A stretch of 64,000 bases of DNA from Pseudogemmobacter lacusdianii (GCF_030848395.1 NZ_JAVDBT010000013.1:62001-126000), one strand, 5' to 3'; positions 53,331 to 63,227 are shown, counted from the stretch's first letter. Numbers and translations: made by a program. Notes: generated by a model from the letters alone, not told the origin.

Positions 53331-54082
53331 GACAGCACCTCGACGTTTGAGCCGCGCGTGATCGCGCCGCCTTCCAGCACCACGGCGATCACGCCGAAGT
53401 CCTGCTGGCCTATATGTTTGCGCAGCGCGTCGAGCGTATCGCCCTCAACGCGCCCGGTGGCGGGATCTGCCGTGGTCGAGCGGCAGCGTGGCACCAATTC
53501 GCGAACCTCCAAGAGCGCCTCACCCATCCGCAAGCGCTTGCCGATCCACGACATTTCCGCCCAAGGCGCGAGACCTTCGAGCCAGAAATTGGCGCGCCAG
53601 CGGTGGATGGAGAGCTCCATCCCCATATAGCGCCCCAGATCGGCGTTGGAGGCCAGGTTCATCAGCGACACCGAAGGGTAATCGGTGTCGGTCATCGCAT
53701 GACCGGGTGCCGAGACCAAAGCCGTGGGGCGGAAGCGCTCGGTCGGGCTGATCGGCGCCAGCCATTCGATGAACTTCGGGCCTTCGGTCGCGGGCGAAAA
53801 GGTCAGATCCGGCAGTTCGGGGTGCTGAACCTGCATCAGCCCCGTCGCCTCATCATAGCGCGAGGTGATCGCCATCACCGCCGTGGTGCGCGCGCCGCGC
53901 TGAAAATGGCCGCAGGGCGTCCATGCAGGCGCTGCGGGGTCGAATTTCGACAACTCATGCGCCACCGCCCAATGCCGATCAAGCGGCATTGGCCCACCCG
54001 CCGAAAGCACAACGGACGCGAGTTCCTCGCGTCCGTGAGCCTTGATCGGATGGCGGAAAATATGGGCCGTTTGGGCCGTCAT
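53327..54082 (-). CDS. MOSC-domain protein
   Basis: 251 residues. An N-terminal beta-barrel (MOSC_N-like) is followed by the MOSC domain with the molybdenum cofactor cysteine, Cys200, in LVPRCRSTTADPATG. Relatives (YcbX, mARC) reduce N-hydroxylated compounds. Its start and stop overlap yidC and engB by ATGA on both sides, an arrangement common in Rhodobacteraceae. Confidence 0.9.
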   Translation of the reverse strand: MTAQTAHIFRHPIKAHGREELASVVLSAGGPMPLDRHWAVAHELSKFDPAAPAWTPCGHFQRGARTTAVMAITSRYDEATGLMQVQHPELPDLTFSPATEGPKFIEWLAPISPTERFRPTALVSAPGHAMTDTDYPSVSLMNLASNADLGRYMGMELSIHRWRANFWLEGLAPWAEMSWIGKRLRMGEALLEVRELVPRCRSTTADPATGRVEGDTLDALRKHIGQQDFGVIAVVLEGGAITRGSNVEVLS

Positions 54083-55971
54083 TTCTTCCCCTTTTTCGCC
54101 GAACCCGTGGGTTTAACGGGCAGGTTCGCGGCCTTCGCCTCCGCTTTGGCCTTTTTGGCCGAGCGGATGTTATCGAAGATGTCGGGCCGTTTTCCGTGGC
54201 TCCACATGATCAAATATTGCTGCGTGAAGGTGATCACGTTGTTGGTGATCCAGTAGACGACCAGACCCGAAGCGAAACCGCCCAGCATGAACATGAAGAC
54301 CCAAGGCATCCAAGCGAACACTTGTTGCTGCACCGGATCGGTGGGCGCCGGGTTCAGCTTTTGCTGCAGCCACATGGTGATACCCAGAAGGATCGGCAGC
54401 ACACCAATGAAGATCATATGGGTGAGCGAGCCGGTAACCGGGGCATCCCAAGGCAAAAGGCCAAAGAAGTTGTAAAGCGACGAGGCATCGGGCGCTGCAA
54501 GGTCATTCAGCCAGCCGAAGAACGGCGCGTGGCGCAGTTCGAGCGTGACGAAGATAACCTTGTAAAGGCTGAAGAAGATCGGGATCTGGATCAGGATCGG
54601 CAGACAGCCGGCCGCCGGATTGACCTTCTTGTCGCGATACAGCTGCATCATCTCTTTTTGCAGCTTTTGGCGGTCGTCTCCGGCGCGCTCTTTGATCGCC
54701 TCCATCTCGGGCTGCAACTCTTTCATGCGCGCCATCGAGACATAGGATTTGTACGACAGCGGCAGCACGATCAGCTTCAGCACGAAAGTCAGCGCGATGA
54801 TCGCCAGACCCATATTGCCGATCAGCCCATGCAACCAGTGCAGCATCGCGAAGATCGGCTTCGTGAGGAAGGCGAACCAGCCCCAGTCGATCGATTCAAT
54901 GAAGCCCGGGATCGGCGCGGCAGCCGTTTGCTCAGTGCCAAAGGCACGATCAAGGAAACCGGGCTGATTCTCATAGGCGCGAATCGTCGCCCATTCTTTA
55001 GCACCCGCAAAGAAGCGCGAGCTGGTTTCAGCCGTGGCACCTGCGGCAACCGTCATCACCGGCTGGCGAATCTCGGTTTGGTAAACGTTTTGCGCGGCGG
55101 CATATTTCACCACTTGGGTGTGGGCTTTGCCCTGCTCGGGCACCTGCACCGCCATCCAGTAATGGTCGGTGAAGCCCAGCCAACCATCAACGGTCGCCTC
55201 GATTTTCTCCGCAGCCGAGTTTTCCTCGGCAATGATCGGGAATTCCTCAAGATCGCTGTAGTCGAGTTCGGAGAGCACGCCATCGGCGCGGCCAACCACA
55301 CCTTCATGCAAGATGAAGAAGTTGCGCAGATCATTCGGCACGCCATGACGGCGGATCTGGCCATAGGGTTGCAGTGTCACCGGCGCGCCGCTGGCATTGG
55401 TCACGGCATCGGTAACGGTGAACATGAATTTGTCATCGACCGCGATCTGGCGGGTGAAGGTCAGGCCCTTGCCATTGTCCCAGCTCAGCGACACCGGGCT
55501 GTCGGTGCGCAGCGGAGCGGTGCCATTGATCTGCCATTCGGTATTCGGACCGGGGACATCGCCCTGAGACAGGCCCGGGCCGGGGGCCCAGCCGTAAATG
55601 GCATAGAATGCATCATTCTGACCCGCCGGCGACAACAGCGTCACATCGGGCGAGCCCGGCTCGATGGTCTCATGATACTGCTTCAAGCGCAGATCATCAA
55701 AGCGCGCGCCGCGCATGTTGATCGAGCCATCCAGCTCATCGGTGTCAATCGCGAGCCGCGCGGCTTCGGGCAGGTTCGCGCTCTCAGCAGGCTCGGCCCC
55801 AGTCGCAACTGTGCCAACGGCGGGCGGCAACGCCGCCTGCCCTTCGGCCGTGACCGGCGTTGTGGGTGCGGGCGCAGGCTCTGGCGGTGGGAACAGGACC
55901 ATCCAAACCGAGATGACCAGCATGCTGAGCACCATAGCAAGGATGAGGTTCTTGTTGTTTTGACCGTCCAT
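54079..55971 (-). CDS. yidC: Membrane protein insertase YidC
   Basis: 630-residue insertase for inner-membrane proteins. It has an N-terminal anchor (NLILAMVLSMLVISVWMVLF), a large periplasmic domain, then five helices containing GNMGLAIIALTFVLKLIVLP, KVNPAAGCLPILIQIPIFFS and VFMFMLGGFASGLVVYWITN. It ends in a basic tail (KPTGSAKKGKK). The ATG at 55971 begins MDGQNNKNLI, the family start; the frame further upstream is not needed. It leads the operon with MOSC and engB. Confidence 0.96.
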   Translation of the reverse strand: MDGQNNKNLILAMVLSMLVISVWMVLFPPPEPAPAPTTPVTAEGQAALPPAVGTVATGAEPAESANLPEAARLAIDTDELDGSINMRGARFDDLRLKQYHETIEPGSPDVTLLSPAGQNDAFYAIYGWAPGPGLSQGDVPGPNTEWQINGTAPLRTDSPVSLSWDNGKGLTFTRQIAVDDKFMFTVTDAVTNASGAPVTLQPYGQIRRHGVPNDLRNFFILHEGVVGRADGVLSELDYSDLEEFPIIAEENSAAEKIEATVDGWLGFTDHYWMAVQVPEQGKAHTQVVKYAAAQNVYQTEIRQPVMTVAAGATAETSSRFFAGAKEWATIRAYENQPGFLDRAFGTEQTAAAPIPGFIESIDWGWFAFLTKPIFAMLHWLHGLIGNMGLAIIALTFVLKLIVLPLSYKSYVSMARMKELQPEMEAIKERAGDDRQKLQKEMMQLYRDKKVNPAAGCLPILIQIPIFFSLYKVIFVTLELRHAPFFGWLNDLAAPDASSLYNFFGLLPWDAPVTGSLTHMIFIGVLPILLGITMWLQQKLNPAPTDPVQQQVFAWMPWVFMFMLGGFASGLVVYWITNNVITFTQQYLIMWSHGKRPDIFDNIRSAKKAKAEAKAANLPVKPTGSAKKGKK

Positions 55972-56152
55972 CAAGTCCACCGAATTCCAGAAAGGATCAG
56001 CGGTGCTTGAACAGAAGGGGGCGGCAAAGGTCAAGTGGTTTCGCCGCTTAAGGCCATATGCCCTTGGGGTCGGAGCGTCAAAACCTGCAGCTTTTGGCCG
56101 CTCATCACCGCAGCTTTGCCCTCAGGCGCAACTGCCGCGCAGTCCATTGCGT

Positions 56153-57709
56153 CTAGCGCGGGCTGCGCACCCCAATTTTAGGAATTTGACCGGGGCGGGC
56201 ATTGTGGCGCGCGATCCAAGCTGTCACTTCGTCCAAGGGCATTGGACGCGCTACGGCATAGCCTTGAACATGGCCGCAACCAAGCTGCGCCAGCATGGCA
56301 TGCTCGGGCGCGGTCTCGACCCCTTCGGCAAGTGTTTGCAGCCCCAAACGCTCGGCCAAAGAAAGGATCGCCGCCACCATTTTTTGCTGTTCCCGGTCCT
56401 GATCCACCTTTGTGACAAAGCTGCGATCAATCTTCAGCCTTCGGACGGCAAAGCGCCGGATCGTGGTGATCGAGGCATGGCCAGTGCCAAAATCATCCAG
56501 GTCAATGCCACAGCCCATTGCCGCCAAAGCCGCAATATTGGCAACCACGACGTCCTGCGCCGAGCCAGCGATGACCGTCTCGAGAATCTCAATGGTCAAC
56601 CGGTCGGCTGTCAGCTCAAAGCGGTCCAACTCCCACTTGAGACGATCAGGCAGGCGCGGGTTGCGCAATTCGGAAGCTGCGAAGTTGACCGAGACGCAGG
56701 GCACCCGAAGGCTACGTCGGTCCCATTCTGCCAAAGCTGAAAGCGCGTGAAACAGCATCACCTCACCTAAGCGCTCCGTCAGATGGCAGCTTTCGACAGC
56801 GGGCAGAAATTCGGCCGGGGCAAGACAGCCACGCTCGGGGTGGTGCCAGCGCGCCAATGCCTCCATGCCCGAAATCTTGCCCGTATCCGTACATATCTGC
56901 GGCTGAAACTGCGGTCGGATCTCATCGTTATCGAAGGCCGCTTCGATCTGGTCACGCATCGCATCACGCATGGCCAATTGGCTGGCCATTTCTGGTGCAT
57001 AAGCGCGGATCGCACCGCCGCCTTGGCGGCCCGCCTCATCCGCCGCGAGTTGTGCAGCCTCAAGCAGCGAGGGGCCGGTCATCTCGGCCGAGCGGCCAGC
57101 GATACAAAAGCCAATTGATGCCGTGACATAGATCTGTGTCGCACCAAGCGAGATGGGGGCAGAGATCGCCTCTTGTAGGCGACCACAAAGTTGCACCAAG
57201 GCCTCAAGGTCCAGCCGCTTGACCGGCGCCAAGATGATAGCAAAACCTTCGCCCTGCAAAGGCGCGACCAAATCCCCCCGGCGCAAAGCCCCGGCCAGTC
57301 GGTCCTGCGTGCGCGCAAGCACGTCAGCACAGGCCGAGCGACCGTGACGTTCAAGGAGTTGCTCCCAACCGTCAAACTGCACCACCAAACAGGCGCTGTG
57401 TTGCCCCGTTTCGTTCAGTTGCGGCAAAAAGCCGTCGAGCATTGCCAGCGCGCGGCGCAGGCTTGGCCCCTCGCCACCATCCTGTTTGGCCCAACTCTCC
57501 TCCCGCCAATCTCGGTCCGCCTGCGCGGTCAGGGCGAACATCAAAGGCAAGCCAAGGGCCAGCAACAACAGCACGCTTTCCCCGCCAAGCCAGAAGCCAG
57601 CCAGAGTGATCGCGGGCAGGAATACCAAGAATTCCGGACGGCGCACCCAAGCCAAAAGGCGCATCAGCCGCAGGGGAAATGAAAGGGCCGTGGGCCGCAG
57701 CATGGGCAA
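56153..57709 (-). CDS. Cyclic-di-GMP phosphodiesterase with degenerate GGDEF and intact EAL
   Basis: 518 residues. Two N-terminal helices (FLVFLPAITLAGFWLGG, LLLLALGLPLMFALTA) are followed by a GGDEF-like domain (about 85-240). Its signature reads QGEGF instead of GGDEF, so cyclase activity is unlikely and it may only sense GTP. The EAL domain (about 260-510) keeps the metal and catalytic motifs: GMEALARWHHP, CVSVNFAASELRN, IEILETVI, DLDDFGTGHAS, LKIDRSFV, LAEGVET. It is probably an active c-di-GMP phosphodiesterase. The gene stands alone. Confidence 0.92.
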   Translation of the reverse strand: MPMLRPTALSFPLRLMRLLAWVRRPEFLVFLPAITLAGFWLGGESVLLLLALGLPLMFALTAQADRDWREESWAKQDGGEGPSLRRALAMLDGFLPQLNETGQHSACLVVQFDGWEQLLERHGRSACADVLARTQDRLAGALRRGDLVAPLQGEGFAIILAPVKRLDLEALVQLCGRLQEAISAPISLGATQIYVTASIGFCIAGRSAEMTGPSLLEAAQLAADEAGRQGGGAIRAYAPEMASQLAMRDAMRDQIEAAFDNDEIRPQFQPQICTDTGKISGMEALARWHHPERGCLAPAEFLPAVESCHLTERLGEVMLFHALSALAEWDRRSLRVPCVSVNFAASELRNPRLPDRLKWELDRFELTADRLTIEILETVIAGSAQDVVVANIAALAAMGCGIDLDDFGTGHASITTIRRFAVRRLKIDRSFVTKVDQDREQQKMVAAILSLAERLGLQTLAEGVETAPEHAMLAQLGCGHVQGYAVARPMPLDEVTAWIARHNARPGQIPKIGVRSPR

Positions 57710-57782
57710 TCCTTTTCCGATGCCGCGGGCGTTTGCCCGCAGCTGTCGGGCCCATTAGAGGCGCAAAGGTTTACCGTCTTCG

Positions 57783-58667
57783 TTAATCCGGCAGAATTAA
57801 TTGCTTAGGATTTTCATTAAGCTGATCGGATTTCGGCCCTGCGCCACCCAGCATGAGCTGCGCAAAGTCGAAAAGGCTGGGGTCGGCAAGGTGCGAGGGG
57901 CGCACATTCATCAGGGCGCGGAACATCACTTGCCGCCGGCCGGGGCTGCGCTTTTCCCACTCATCAATGAGCGATTTGACCTGCGCGCGCTGCAACCCCT
58001 CTTGGCTGCCGCAAAGATCGCATGGGATGATCGGATAGTTCATCGCCCGGGCAAAACGGTCGCAATCCGCCTCGGCCACAAAGGCCAAAGGTCGGCAGAG
58101 GAACAGATCCCCCTCTTCATTCACCAATTTCGGCGGCATCGAGGCCAGACGGCCACCGTGGAAGAGATTCATGAAGAAAGTCTCAAGAATATCATCACGG
58201 TGATGGCCCAAAACCACGGTCGAGCACCCCTCTTCGCGCGCAATCCGGTAAAGATTGCCGCGCCGCAACCGCGAACACAGGCTGCACATCGTGCCACCCG
58301 GTTTGATCTTCGAGGTCACCACCGAATAAGTGTCTTGATATTCGATGCGATGCTCCACCCCCATCCGGGTGAGGAACTCAGGGAGCACCGTCGCCGGGAA
58401 GCCGGGCTGGCCTTGGTCAAGGTTGCAGGCCAAAAGATCAACCGGCAGAAGCCCACGCCATTTCAGCTCGGTCAGGACAGCCAGCAAGGTATAGCTGTCC
58501 TTGCCGCCCGAAAGGCAGACCAGCCAGCGGTCGCCGGGCTTGACCATGCCGTAAGTCTCAATCGCCTCGCGCACGTTCTGCACCAGCCGCTTGCGCAGCT
58601 TTTTGAACTCGGTCGAGGCGGGAGCGCCGTGAAACAGCGGGTGGATGTCGTCGAGATCGTCGAGCAT
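57783..58667 (-). CDS. ttcA: tRNA 2-thiocytidine synthetase TtcA
   Basis: Thiolates C32 of some tRNAs. The 294-residue protein has the PP-loop [11 protein letters not shown], the cysteine pair [10 protein letters not shown] and another in PCDLCGSQ, which hold a 4Fe-4S cluster, and [10 protein letters not shown]. The ATG at 58667 has GGAGG upstream; the ATG at 58697 is an alternative. It follows rarA by 69 nt on the same strand. Confidence 0.95.
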   Translation of the reverse strand: MLDDLDDIHPLFHGAPASTEFKKLRKRLVQNVREAIETYGMVKPGDRWLVCLSGGKDSYTLLAVLTELKWRGLLPVDLLACNLDQGQPGFPATVLPEFLTRMGVEHRIEYQDTYSVVTSKIKPGGTMCSLCSRLRRGNLYRIAREEGCSTVVLGHHRDDILETFFMNLFHGGRLASMPPKLVNEEGDLFLCRPLAFVAEADCDRFARAMNYPIIPCDLCGSQEGLQRAQVKSLIDEWEKRSPGRRQVMFRALMNVRPSHLADPSLFDFAQLMLGGAGPKSDQLNENPKQLILPD

Positions 58668-58736
58668 GGGGCCTCCTTGCTGGGGGCGCGATGCCATGAA
58701 GCGGGGCGGCGGTCAAGAAAACCACCGCGACAGGGA

Positions 58737-60056
58737 TTAGCCCCCCTGCCGCTTGACCCGCAACTTGGCAAAATAATCGACCCTTTTGCGCAGTTCCCGC
58801 TCGAACCCGCGTTCGGGCGGGGCGTAGAACACGGGGCGCTTCATGCCTTCAGGGAAGTAATCTTGGCCCGAGAAGCCATCCTCGGCATCATGATCATAGG
58901 CATAGCCCGCACCATAGCCGACATCCTTCATCAGGCGCGTTGGCGCGTTTAGGATGTGGCGCGGCGGCATCTGGCTGCCGGTCTCACGCGCGGCGGCGCG
59001 GGCGGCTTTATAGGCGACATAGACGCCATTGGATTTGGGGGCCAAAGCCAAATAAACCACCGCATTGGCCAAAGCCAGTTCCCCTTCTGGAGAGCCAAGT
59101 CGCTCATAGGTCTGCCAGCACGCCAAACAAACATCATGCGCTTGCGGATCGGCGAGGCCGATATCCTCAACCGCCATGCGGGTCAGGCGGCGGGCAAGAA
59201 AGCGCGGATCCTCTCCGCCTTCCAGCATGCGGCAGAACCAGTAAAGGGCGGCATCGGGGTCTGAACCGCGCACGGATTTATGCAAGGCAGAGATGAGGTT
59301 ATAATGCTCATCCCCCGATTTGTCGTAACGCGCGGCGCGGCGCATCAGGCGTTTTGACAGCTCATCACGGCTAAGCGGATGGTCGGTCTTCCAAGCGGCC
59401 GCTTGCTCAATCAGGTTCAAAAGCGCGCGGCCATCGCCGTCGGCCATCTCAAGCATTGCCTCGCGCGCCTCGCCCTTCAACGGCAAGGCACGGCCCAGCT
59501 CTTTCTCGGCCCGCTGCGCCATAAGCTCAAGATCCACAAGCGAGAGCCGCTCAAGGATGATCACCTGCGCGCGGCTGAGGAGAGCCGCGTTCAGCTCAAA
59601 GCTGGGGTTTTCGGTGGTCGCGCCGACAAGGAGAATGGTGCCATCCTCCATATGCGGCAAGAAGCCGTCCTGCTGGGCTTTATTGAAACGGTGAATCTCA
59701 TCGACGAAAAGAAGCGTCCCCTGCCCGTTCTGGCGTCGGATGCGGGCGGACTCGAAGACCTTCTTCAGGTCCGGCACCCCAGTGAAGATTGCCGAGATTT
59801 GCACGAAGGCGAGATCGGTCTCGGCTGCCAAGAGCCGGGCGATCGTGGTCTTGCCGACCCCGGGTGGCCCCCAGAGGATGAGCGAGGATAAGGACTTCGC
59901 CGCCAGCATGGCCCCCAAAGGCCCTTCGGGCGAGAGCACATGGCTTTGGCCGATCACCTCAGACAGGCGGCGCGGTCGCAGGCGGTCCGCCAAAGGGCGA
60001 GGCCCGGCAGCAGCGGCATTGGGATCACGGGTGGAGGTGTCAAAAAGGTCGGCCAT
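58737..60056 (-). CDS. rarA: Replication-associated recombination protein A
   Basis: 439-residue AAA+ ATPase that acts at stalled replication forks. Walker A is GPPGVGKTT (63-71), Walker B LLFVDEIHRFNKAQQDGFLP, and sensor 1 LVGATTENPSFELNAAL. The C-terminal tetramer domain has DEHYNLISALHKSVRGSDPD and GYGAGYAYDHDAEDGFSGQ. It is followed by ttcA. Confidence 0.96.
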   Translation of the reverse strand: MADLFDTSTRDPNAAAAGPRPLADRLRPRRLSEVIGQSHVLSPEGPLGAMLAAKSLSSLILWGPPGVGKTTIARLLAAETDLAFVQISAIFTGVPDLKKVFESARIRRQNGQGTLLFVDEIHRFNKAQQDGFLPHMEDGTILLVGATTENPSFELNAALLSRAQVIILERLSLVDLELMAQRAEKELGRALPLKGEAREAMLEMADGDGRALLNLIEQAAAWKTDHPLSRDELSKRLMRRAARYDKSGDEHYNLISALHKSVRGSDPDAALYWFCRMLEGGEDPRFLARRLTRMAVEDIGLADPQAHDVCLACWQTYERLGSPEGELALANAVVYLALAPKSNGVYVAYKAARAAARETGSQMPPRHILNAPTRLMKDVGYGAGYAYDHDAEDGFSGQDYFPEGMKRPVFYAPPERGFERELRKRVDYFAKLRVKRQGG

Positions 60057-60161
60057 GTTGCCAGTCTAAGGCGGCGGCGCAGAATGGGGAAGCGGCCAAA
60101 CGGCGGGCAGGCCACCGTGACATTGGTTAGCGGCGTGCAAGCCACCCACCGCGATCAGGGC

Positions 60162-60185
60162 GGGCTCTCCGTCGAGGGAGAGCCC
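60162..60185. terminator. Hairpin after luxI
   Basis: Perfect 9-bp stem GGGCTCTCC / GGAGAGCCC with a 6-nt loop, 18 nt past the luxI stop. The minus strand has no clear T-run, so termination is only likely. Confidence 0.45.
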
Positions 60186-60202
60186 AGAAGAAGATCAAAT
60201 CG

Positions 60203-60790
60203 TTAGTGCAGACGCGTCGCCATCGAGATCGACACGCAGACCGAGCGCATGCCGCCGGTGTCCATCACCGGACCCACTGGCACACAGTCCAGACCGACGC
60301 GGCGCGCCAAACGCGGGCTATGCTCGGGGATGATGCCCAAAAGCGAGGTCGCACCCAGATTGCGGGCCGAAATCACCATCTCGCGGATCAACTGCATCTG
60401 CACGCGCAGCCGTTCATCCGCGGGCACGTCATCGGATACAAACACCCGGCTCGATTCCCAGATATAGGGGTCTACGGGCGCTTCAAAGCTAAGCAGATCC
60501 TTCGGGATCGTCTCCAAAAGGCCCAACTGTGCATCACGGATCATATAGCTGTAGATGCCACAGCGATGCGTCGTGGGCGTCAAACGCACGCCGGCCTTGA
60601 CCTCACCGCCCTCATGCACCGCGACCCACCGGCTGGCCGGCGTGTCATACTGGTCGAACTCCATACCATTGGCCTGTGGCAAGTCCCACTTATTGTGCTG
60701 AATGAATGTCCGGTGCCTTGCTCGGAACATATTCGCGAAAAGCTGCCCGTGATTGTGCAGGTTTTCAAACGAAAGTGTGGTTGCCTCCAT
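60203..60790 (-). CDS. Acyl-homoserine lactone synthase, LuxI family
   Basis: 195 residues. It makes an N-acyl-homoserine lactone from SAM and an acyl-carrier protein substrate. Conserved LuxI residues are visible: FRARHRTFI with Arg25/Arg27, Trp35 in KWDLP, Asp46 and Asp49 in MEFDQYD, Arg69, Glu112 and Arg115 in WESSRVFV. Acyl length cannot be read from sequence. GGAGAAG precedes the ATG at 60790; the frame to 60853 is unsupported. It lies 59 nt behind the LuxR gene. Confidence 0.94.
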   Translation of the reverse strand: MEATTLSFENLHNHGQLFANMFRARHRTFIQHNKWDLPQANGMEFDQYDTPASRWVAVHEGGEVKAGVRLTPTTHRCGIYSYMIRDAQLGLLETIPKDLLSFEAPVDPYIWESSRVFVSDDVPADERLRVQMQLIREMVISARNLGATSLLGIIPEHSPRLARRVGLDCVPVGPVMDTGGMRSVCVSISMATRLH

Positions 60791-60849
60791 TGGTCTTCTC
60801 CTTCTTGGGCCCTGGCAGAACCTGTGTGAAGGGACCGACACTCGTAGGG

Positions 60850-61461
60850 TCACAGCGGGCGGTAGTCTCGGGCTTTTTTATCGGCATCTGTCGTCGAACG
60901 CGCTTCACGCTTGTAGCGCGCTGAGTTGAGCCGCGCCTTGAAGGCGCTTTCCGTAATGCCAAGTCTTACTGCTGCGGACGAGTTTCGGTCCCCATTTGCA
61001 ACGTATTGCAACGCTTCGATCTGTGCTCGGGTCAAGTCCGAGGACGGCTTCGCTTCGATGTGCAATCGGATCGTTATTTCTTTCAACTCGGCCAATTCGG
61101 CGTCACTGAACTCACGGTCGGAACGCGACACGCCAACGATAGAGCGCGAGGTGATCGGACCGTAGGAGGACACCGCGCCATAGTTGAGCCCATGCGCAGC
61201 AGCCTTTTTCATCACGCCGAACGGATCCGGCAGCGGGATCGCGCTCCAGCGCGTCGTCCCTTCAACGCCCACCCCCCAGAAGACCAAAGGGTCACGGAGA
61301 TAGTAGGAATGGGCGTTGTAATATTCGACCCAAGCCTCGGGGTATGAGCTTTTGTAGATCATAGGTGTGGCAAAGCGGATGTGCAGCCCGACGTTGTAGC
61401 CCATCGGGGCTAAGCTATCGAGCCGATCCAGCAGTACAGCCAAGACCTTACGTTCCGACAT
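60850..61461 (-). CDS. LuxR-family quorum-sensing regulator
   Basis: 203-residue partner of the adjacent LuxI. The N-terminal signal-binding domain has YKSSYPEAWVEYYNAHSYYL and RDPLVFWG, with the Trp, Tyr and Asp expected for an acyl-homoserine lactone pocket. The C-terminal helix-turn-helix is LTRAQIEALQYVANGDRNSS, then AAVRLGITESAFKARL. It is shorter than typical LuxR (about 240). Two dyads in its promoter region suggest autoregulation. AGAGG precedes the ATG. Confidence 0.9.
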   Translation of the reverse strand: MSERKVLAVLLDRLDSLAPMGYNVGLHIRFATPMIYKSSYPEAWVEYYNAHSYYLRDPLVFWGVGVEGTTRWSAIPLPDPFGVMKKAAAHGLNYGAVSSYGPITSRSIVGVSRSDREFSDAELAELKEITIRLHIEAKPSSDLTRAQIEALQYVANGDRNSSAAVRLGITESAFKARLNSARYKREARSTTDADKKARDYRPL

Positions 61462-61471
61462 GAAACCTCTG

Positions 61472-61487
61472 ATCGGACAATACCGAT
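61472..61487. promoter_or_regulatory. Candidate lux box near the luxR start
   Basis: Perfect dyad ATCGG-ACAATA-CCGAT, 11 nt ahead of the luxR ATG. It overlaps by two bases the likely -10 element TAGAAT (61491-61486 on the minus strand), so a protein bound here would block transcription. Confidence 0.5.
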
Positions 61488-61508
61488 TCTACCGCTGATT
61501 GATCTTGC

Positions 61509-61521
61509 GGCTCATAGAGCC
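61509..61521. promoter_or_regulatory. Second dyad over the luxR -35 region
   Basis: Perfect dyad GGCTC-ATA-GAGCC placed exactly 17 nt from the -10 element TAGAAT, so it covers the -35 position. It is a candidate site for an activator or repressor. Confidence 0.45.
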
Positions 61522-61591
61522 AACTTCAAGAGATAAAGAAAAATAATCCCAACGGGTTGCGCCAATCGATCAGATTTTAGGCACTGCAAAC

Positions 61592-61621
61592 AAAAAGGCC
61601 CACCTGTCGGTGGGCCTTTTC
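61592..61621 (-). terminator. Terminator of the alpha ribosomal operon after rplQ
   Basis: Perfect 12-bp stem AAAAGGCCCACC / GGTGGGCCTTTT with a TGTC loop; T-rich on the minus strand. Confidence 0.9.
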
Positions 61622-61648
61622 TAACGCGGGATCCTTAAGAGTAAAGGA

Positions 61649-62059
61649 TCAATCCTCGGCGGCTTCCAAGCGTGCCAGATCTGCAGCACCTTTGGCCGCC
61701 GGATCACGGTCAACGAACTCGATGATCGCCATCGGAGCCATATCGCCATAACGGAAACCGGCTTTCAGGATGCGGACGTAGCCACCCTGACGGTCCTTGT
61801 AGCGCGGGCCGAGGATCTCAAAGAGACGGGCAACGTGCTTGTCTTGTTTCAGCTGAGCGTCAGCTTGACGGCGGGCGTGCAGGTCGCCGCGCTTGGCCAA
61901 GGTGATCAGTTTCTCAACGATCGGACGGAGTTCTTTGGCTTTCGGCAGAGTGGTTTTGATCTGCTCATGCTCGATCAACGAGCCAGCCATGTTCGCCCAG
62001 AGTGCCTTGCGGTGCTCATGGGTGCGGTTCAGTTTACGGTAGCCACTGGAGTGACGCAT
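61649..62059 (-). CDS. rplQ: 50S ribosomal protein L17
   Basis: 136 residues opening [20 protein letters not shown], with [20 protein letters not shown] and [20 protein letters not shown]. It is the last gene of the alpha operon, behind rpoA. Confidence 0.97.
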   Translation of the reverse strand: MRHSSGYRKLNRTHEHRKALWANMAGSLIEHEQIKTTLPKAKELRPIVEKLITLAKRGDLHARRQADAQLKQDKHVARLFEILGPRYKDRQGGYVRILKAGFRYGDMAPMAIIEFVDRDPAAKGAADLARLEAAED

Positions 62060-62163
62060 GTTTTAGCTCCTAACTTCGTTTTGCTTTGTCCGGCAGAGCC
62101 TACGTTCGGCCCCACTCACCTTGGGCGTATCGCCATTCTTCCCCGGTCTACCCGGGCATTTGC

Positions 62164-62189
62164 CGGGGCAGAGCTATCGCCCTGCCCCG
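62164..62189. other. Intercistronic hairpin between rpoA and rplQ
   Basis: Perfect 8-bp stem CGGGGCAG / CTGCCCCG with a 10-nt loop, 22 nt past the rpoA stop. There is no T-run, so it is more likely an mRNA-stabilising or processing hairpin than a terminator. Confidence 0.5.
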
Positions 62190-62210
62190 AAAGTCTCAAG
62201 ACCTAATCGC

Positions 62211-63227
62211 TTAGAATTGGTCTTCGAAGCGCTTGGCCAGATCTTCGATGTTCTCCGGCGGCCAGTCCTCGACATCCATGCCAAGGTGCAGACCCATGCC
62301 CGAGAGCACTTCTTTGATCTCGTTCAGCGACTTGCGACCGAAGTTCGGGGTGCGGAGCATCTCGGCTTCGGTTTTCTGGATCAGGTCGCCGATATAGACG
62401 ATGTTGTCGTTCTTCAGGCAGTTGGCCGAACGCACCGACAGTTCCAGCTCGTCCACTTTCTTCAGCAGAAGCGGGTTGAACTCGAGGCCAGCGTCCAGCT
62501 CTTGCTTGCCAGCTTGCTCGGGCTCTTCGAAGTTGACGAAGATCGAGAGTTGGTCTTGCAGAATGCGCGCAGCGTAAGCCACCGCGTCATCCGGCGTCAG
62601 CGAGCCGTCGGTTTCGACTTTCATCGTCAGCTTGTCATAGTCCAGCACTTGGCCCTCACGGGTCGGCTGCACTTCGTAGCTGACTTTTTTCACCGGCGAG
62701 TAGATCGCATCGATCGGGATCAGACCGATCGGCGCATCCTCGGGGCGGTTCTTATCGGCCGAAACATAGCCTTTGCCGGTGGCAACGGTCAGTTCCATGA
62801 ACACATCGGCGCCATCGTCGAGGTGGCAGATGACATGCTCTTTGTTCAAAACTTCGATGCCGTTCGATTCGGAGATGTCACCCGCGGTGACAACGCCCGG
62901 ACCTTTGGCCGAGATCGAGAGGCGCTTCGGCCCTTCGACTTCCATTTTGATCGAGACGCCTTTGAGGTTCAGCACGATGTCGGTGACGTCCTCACGCACA
63001 CCAGCCACCGAGGAGAACTCGTGCAGGACGTTGTCGATCTGGATCGAGGTGATGGCAGCGCCTTGCAGCGAGGACATCAGCACCCGGCGCAGGGCGTTGC
63101 CCAGCGTCAGACCAAAGCCACGCTCCAGCGGCTCTGCGATGACCGTCGCCACGCGGGACGCATCAGCGCCCGGCTTAACGACCAAAGTCGTCGGCTTAAT
63201 CAGTTCTTGCCAGTTCTTGTGGATCAT
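62211..63227 (-). CDS. rpoA: RNA polymerase alpha subunit
   Basis: 338 residues. The N-terminal assembly domain has [20 protein letters not shown] and [14 protein letters not shown]. The C-terminal DNA- and activator-binding domain has [40 protein letters not shown] and LNEIKEVL. The gene order rpsM-rpsK-rpoA-rplQ is the bacterial standard. Confidence 0.98.
   Translation of the reverse strand: MIHKNWQELIKPTTLVVKPGADASRVATVIAEPLERGFGLTLGNALRRVLMSSLQGAAITSIQIDNVLHEFSSVAGVREDVTDIVLNLKGVSIKMEVEGPKRLSISAKGPGVVTAGDISESNGIEVLNKEHVICHLDDGADVFMELTVATGKGYVSADKNRPEDAPIGLIPIDAIYSPVKKVSYEVQPTREGQVLDYDKLTMKVETDGSLTPDDAVAYAARILQDQLSIFVNFEEPEQAGKQELDAGLEFNPLLLKKVDELELSVRSANCLKNDNIVYIGDLIQKTEAEMLRTPNFGRKSLNEIKEVLSGMGLHLGMDVEDWPPENIEDLAKRFEDQF

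Noticed and set aside
54196-56010. 604-codon plus-strand frame opposite yidC
   Set aside because: Shadow of yidC with no domain content.
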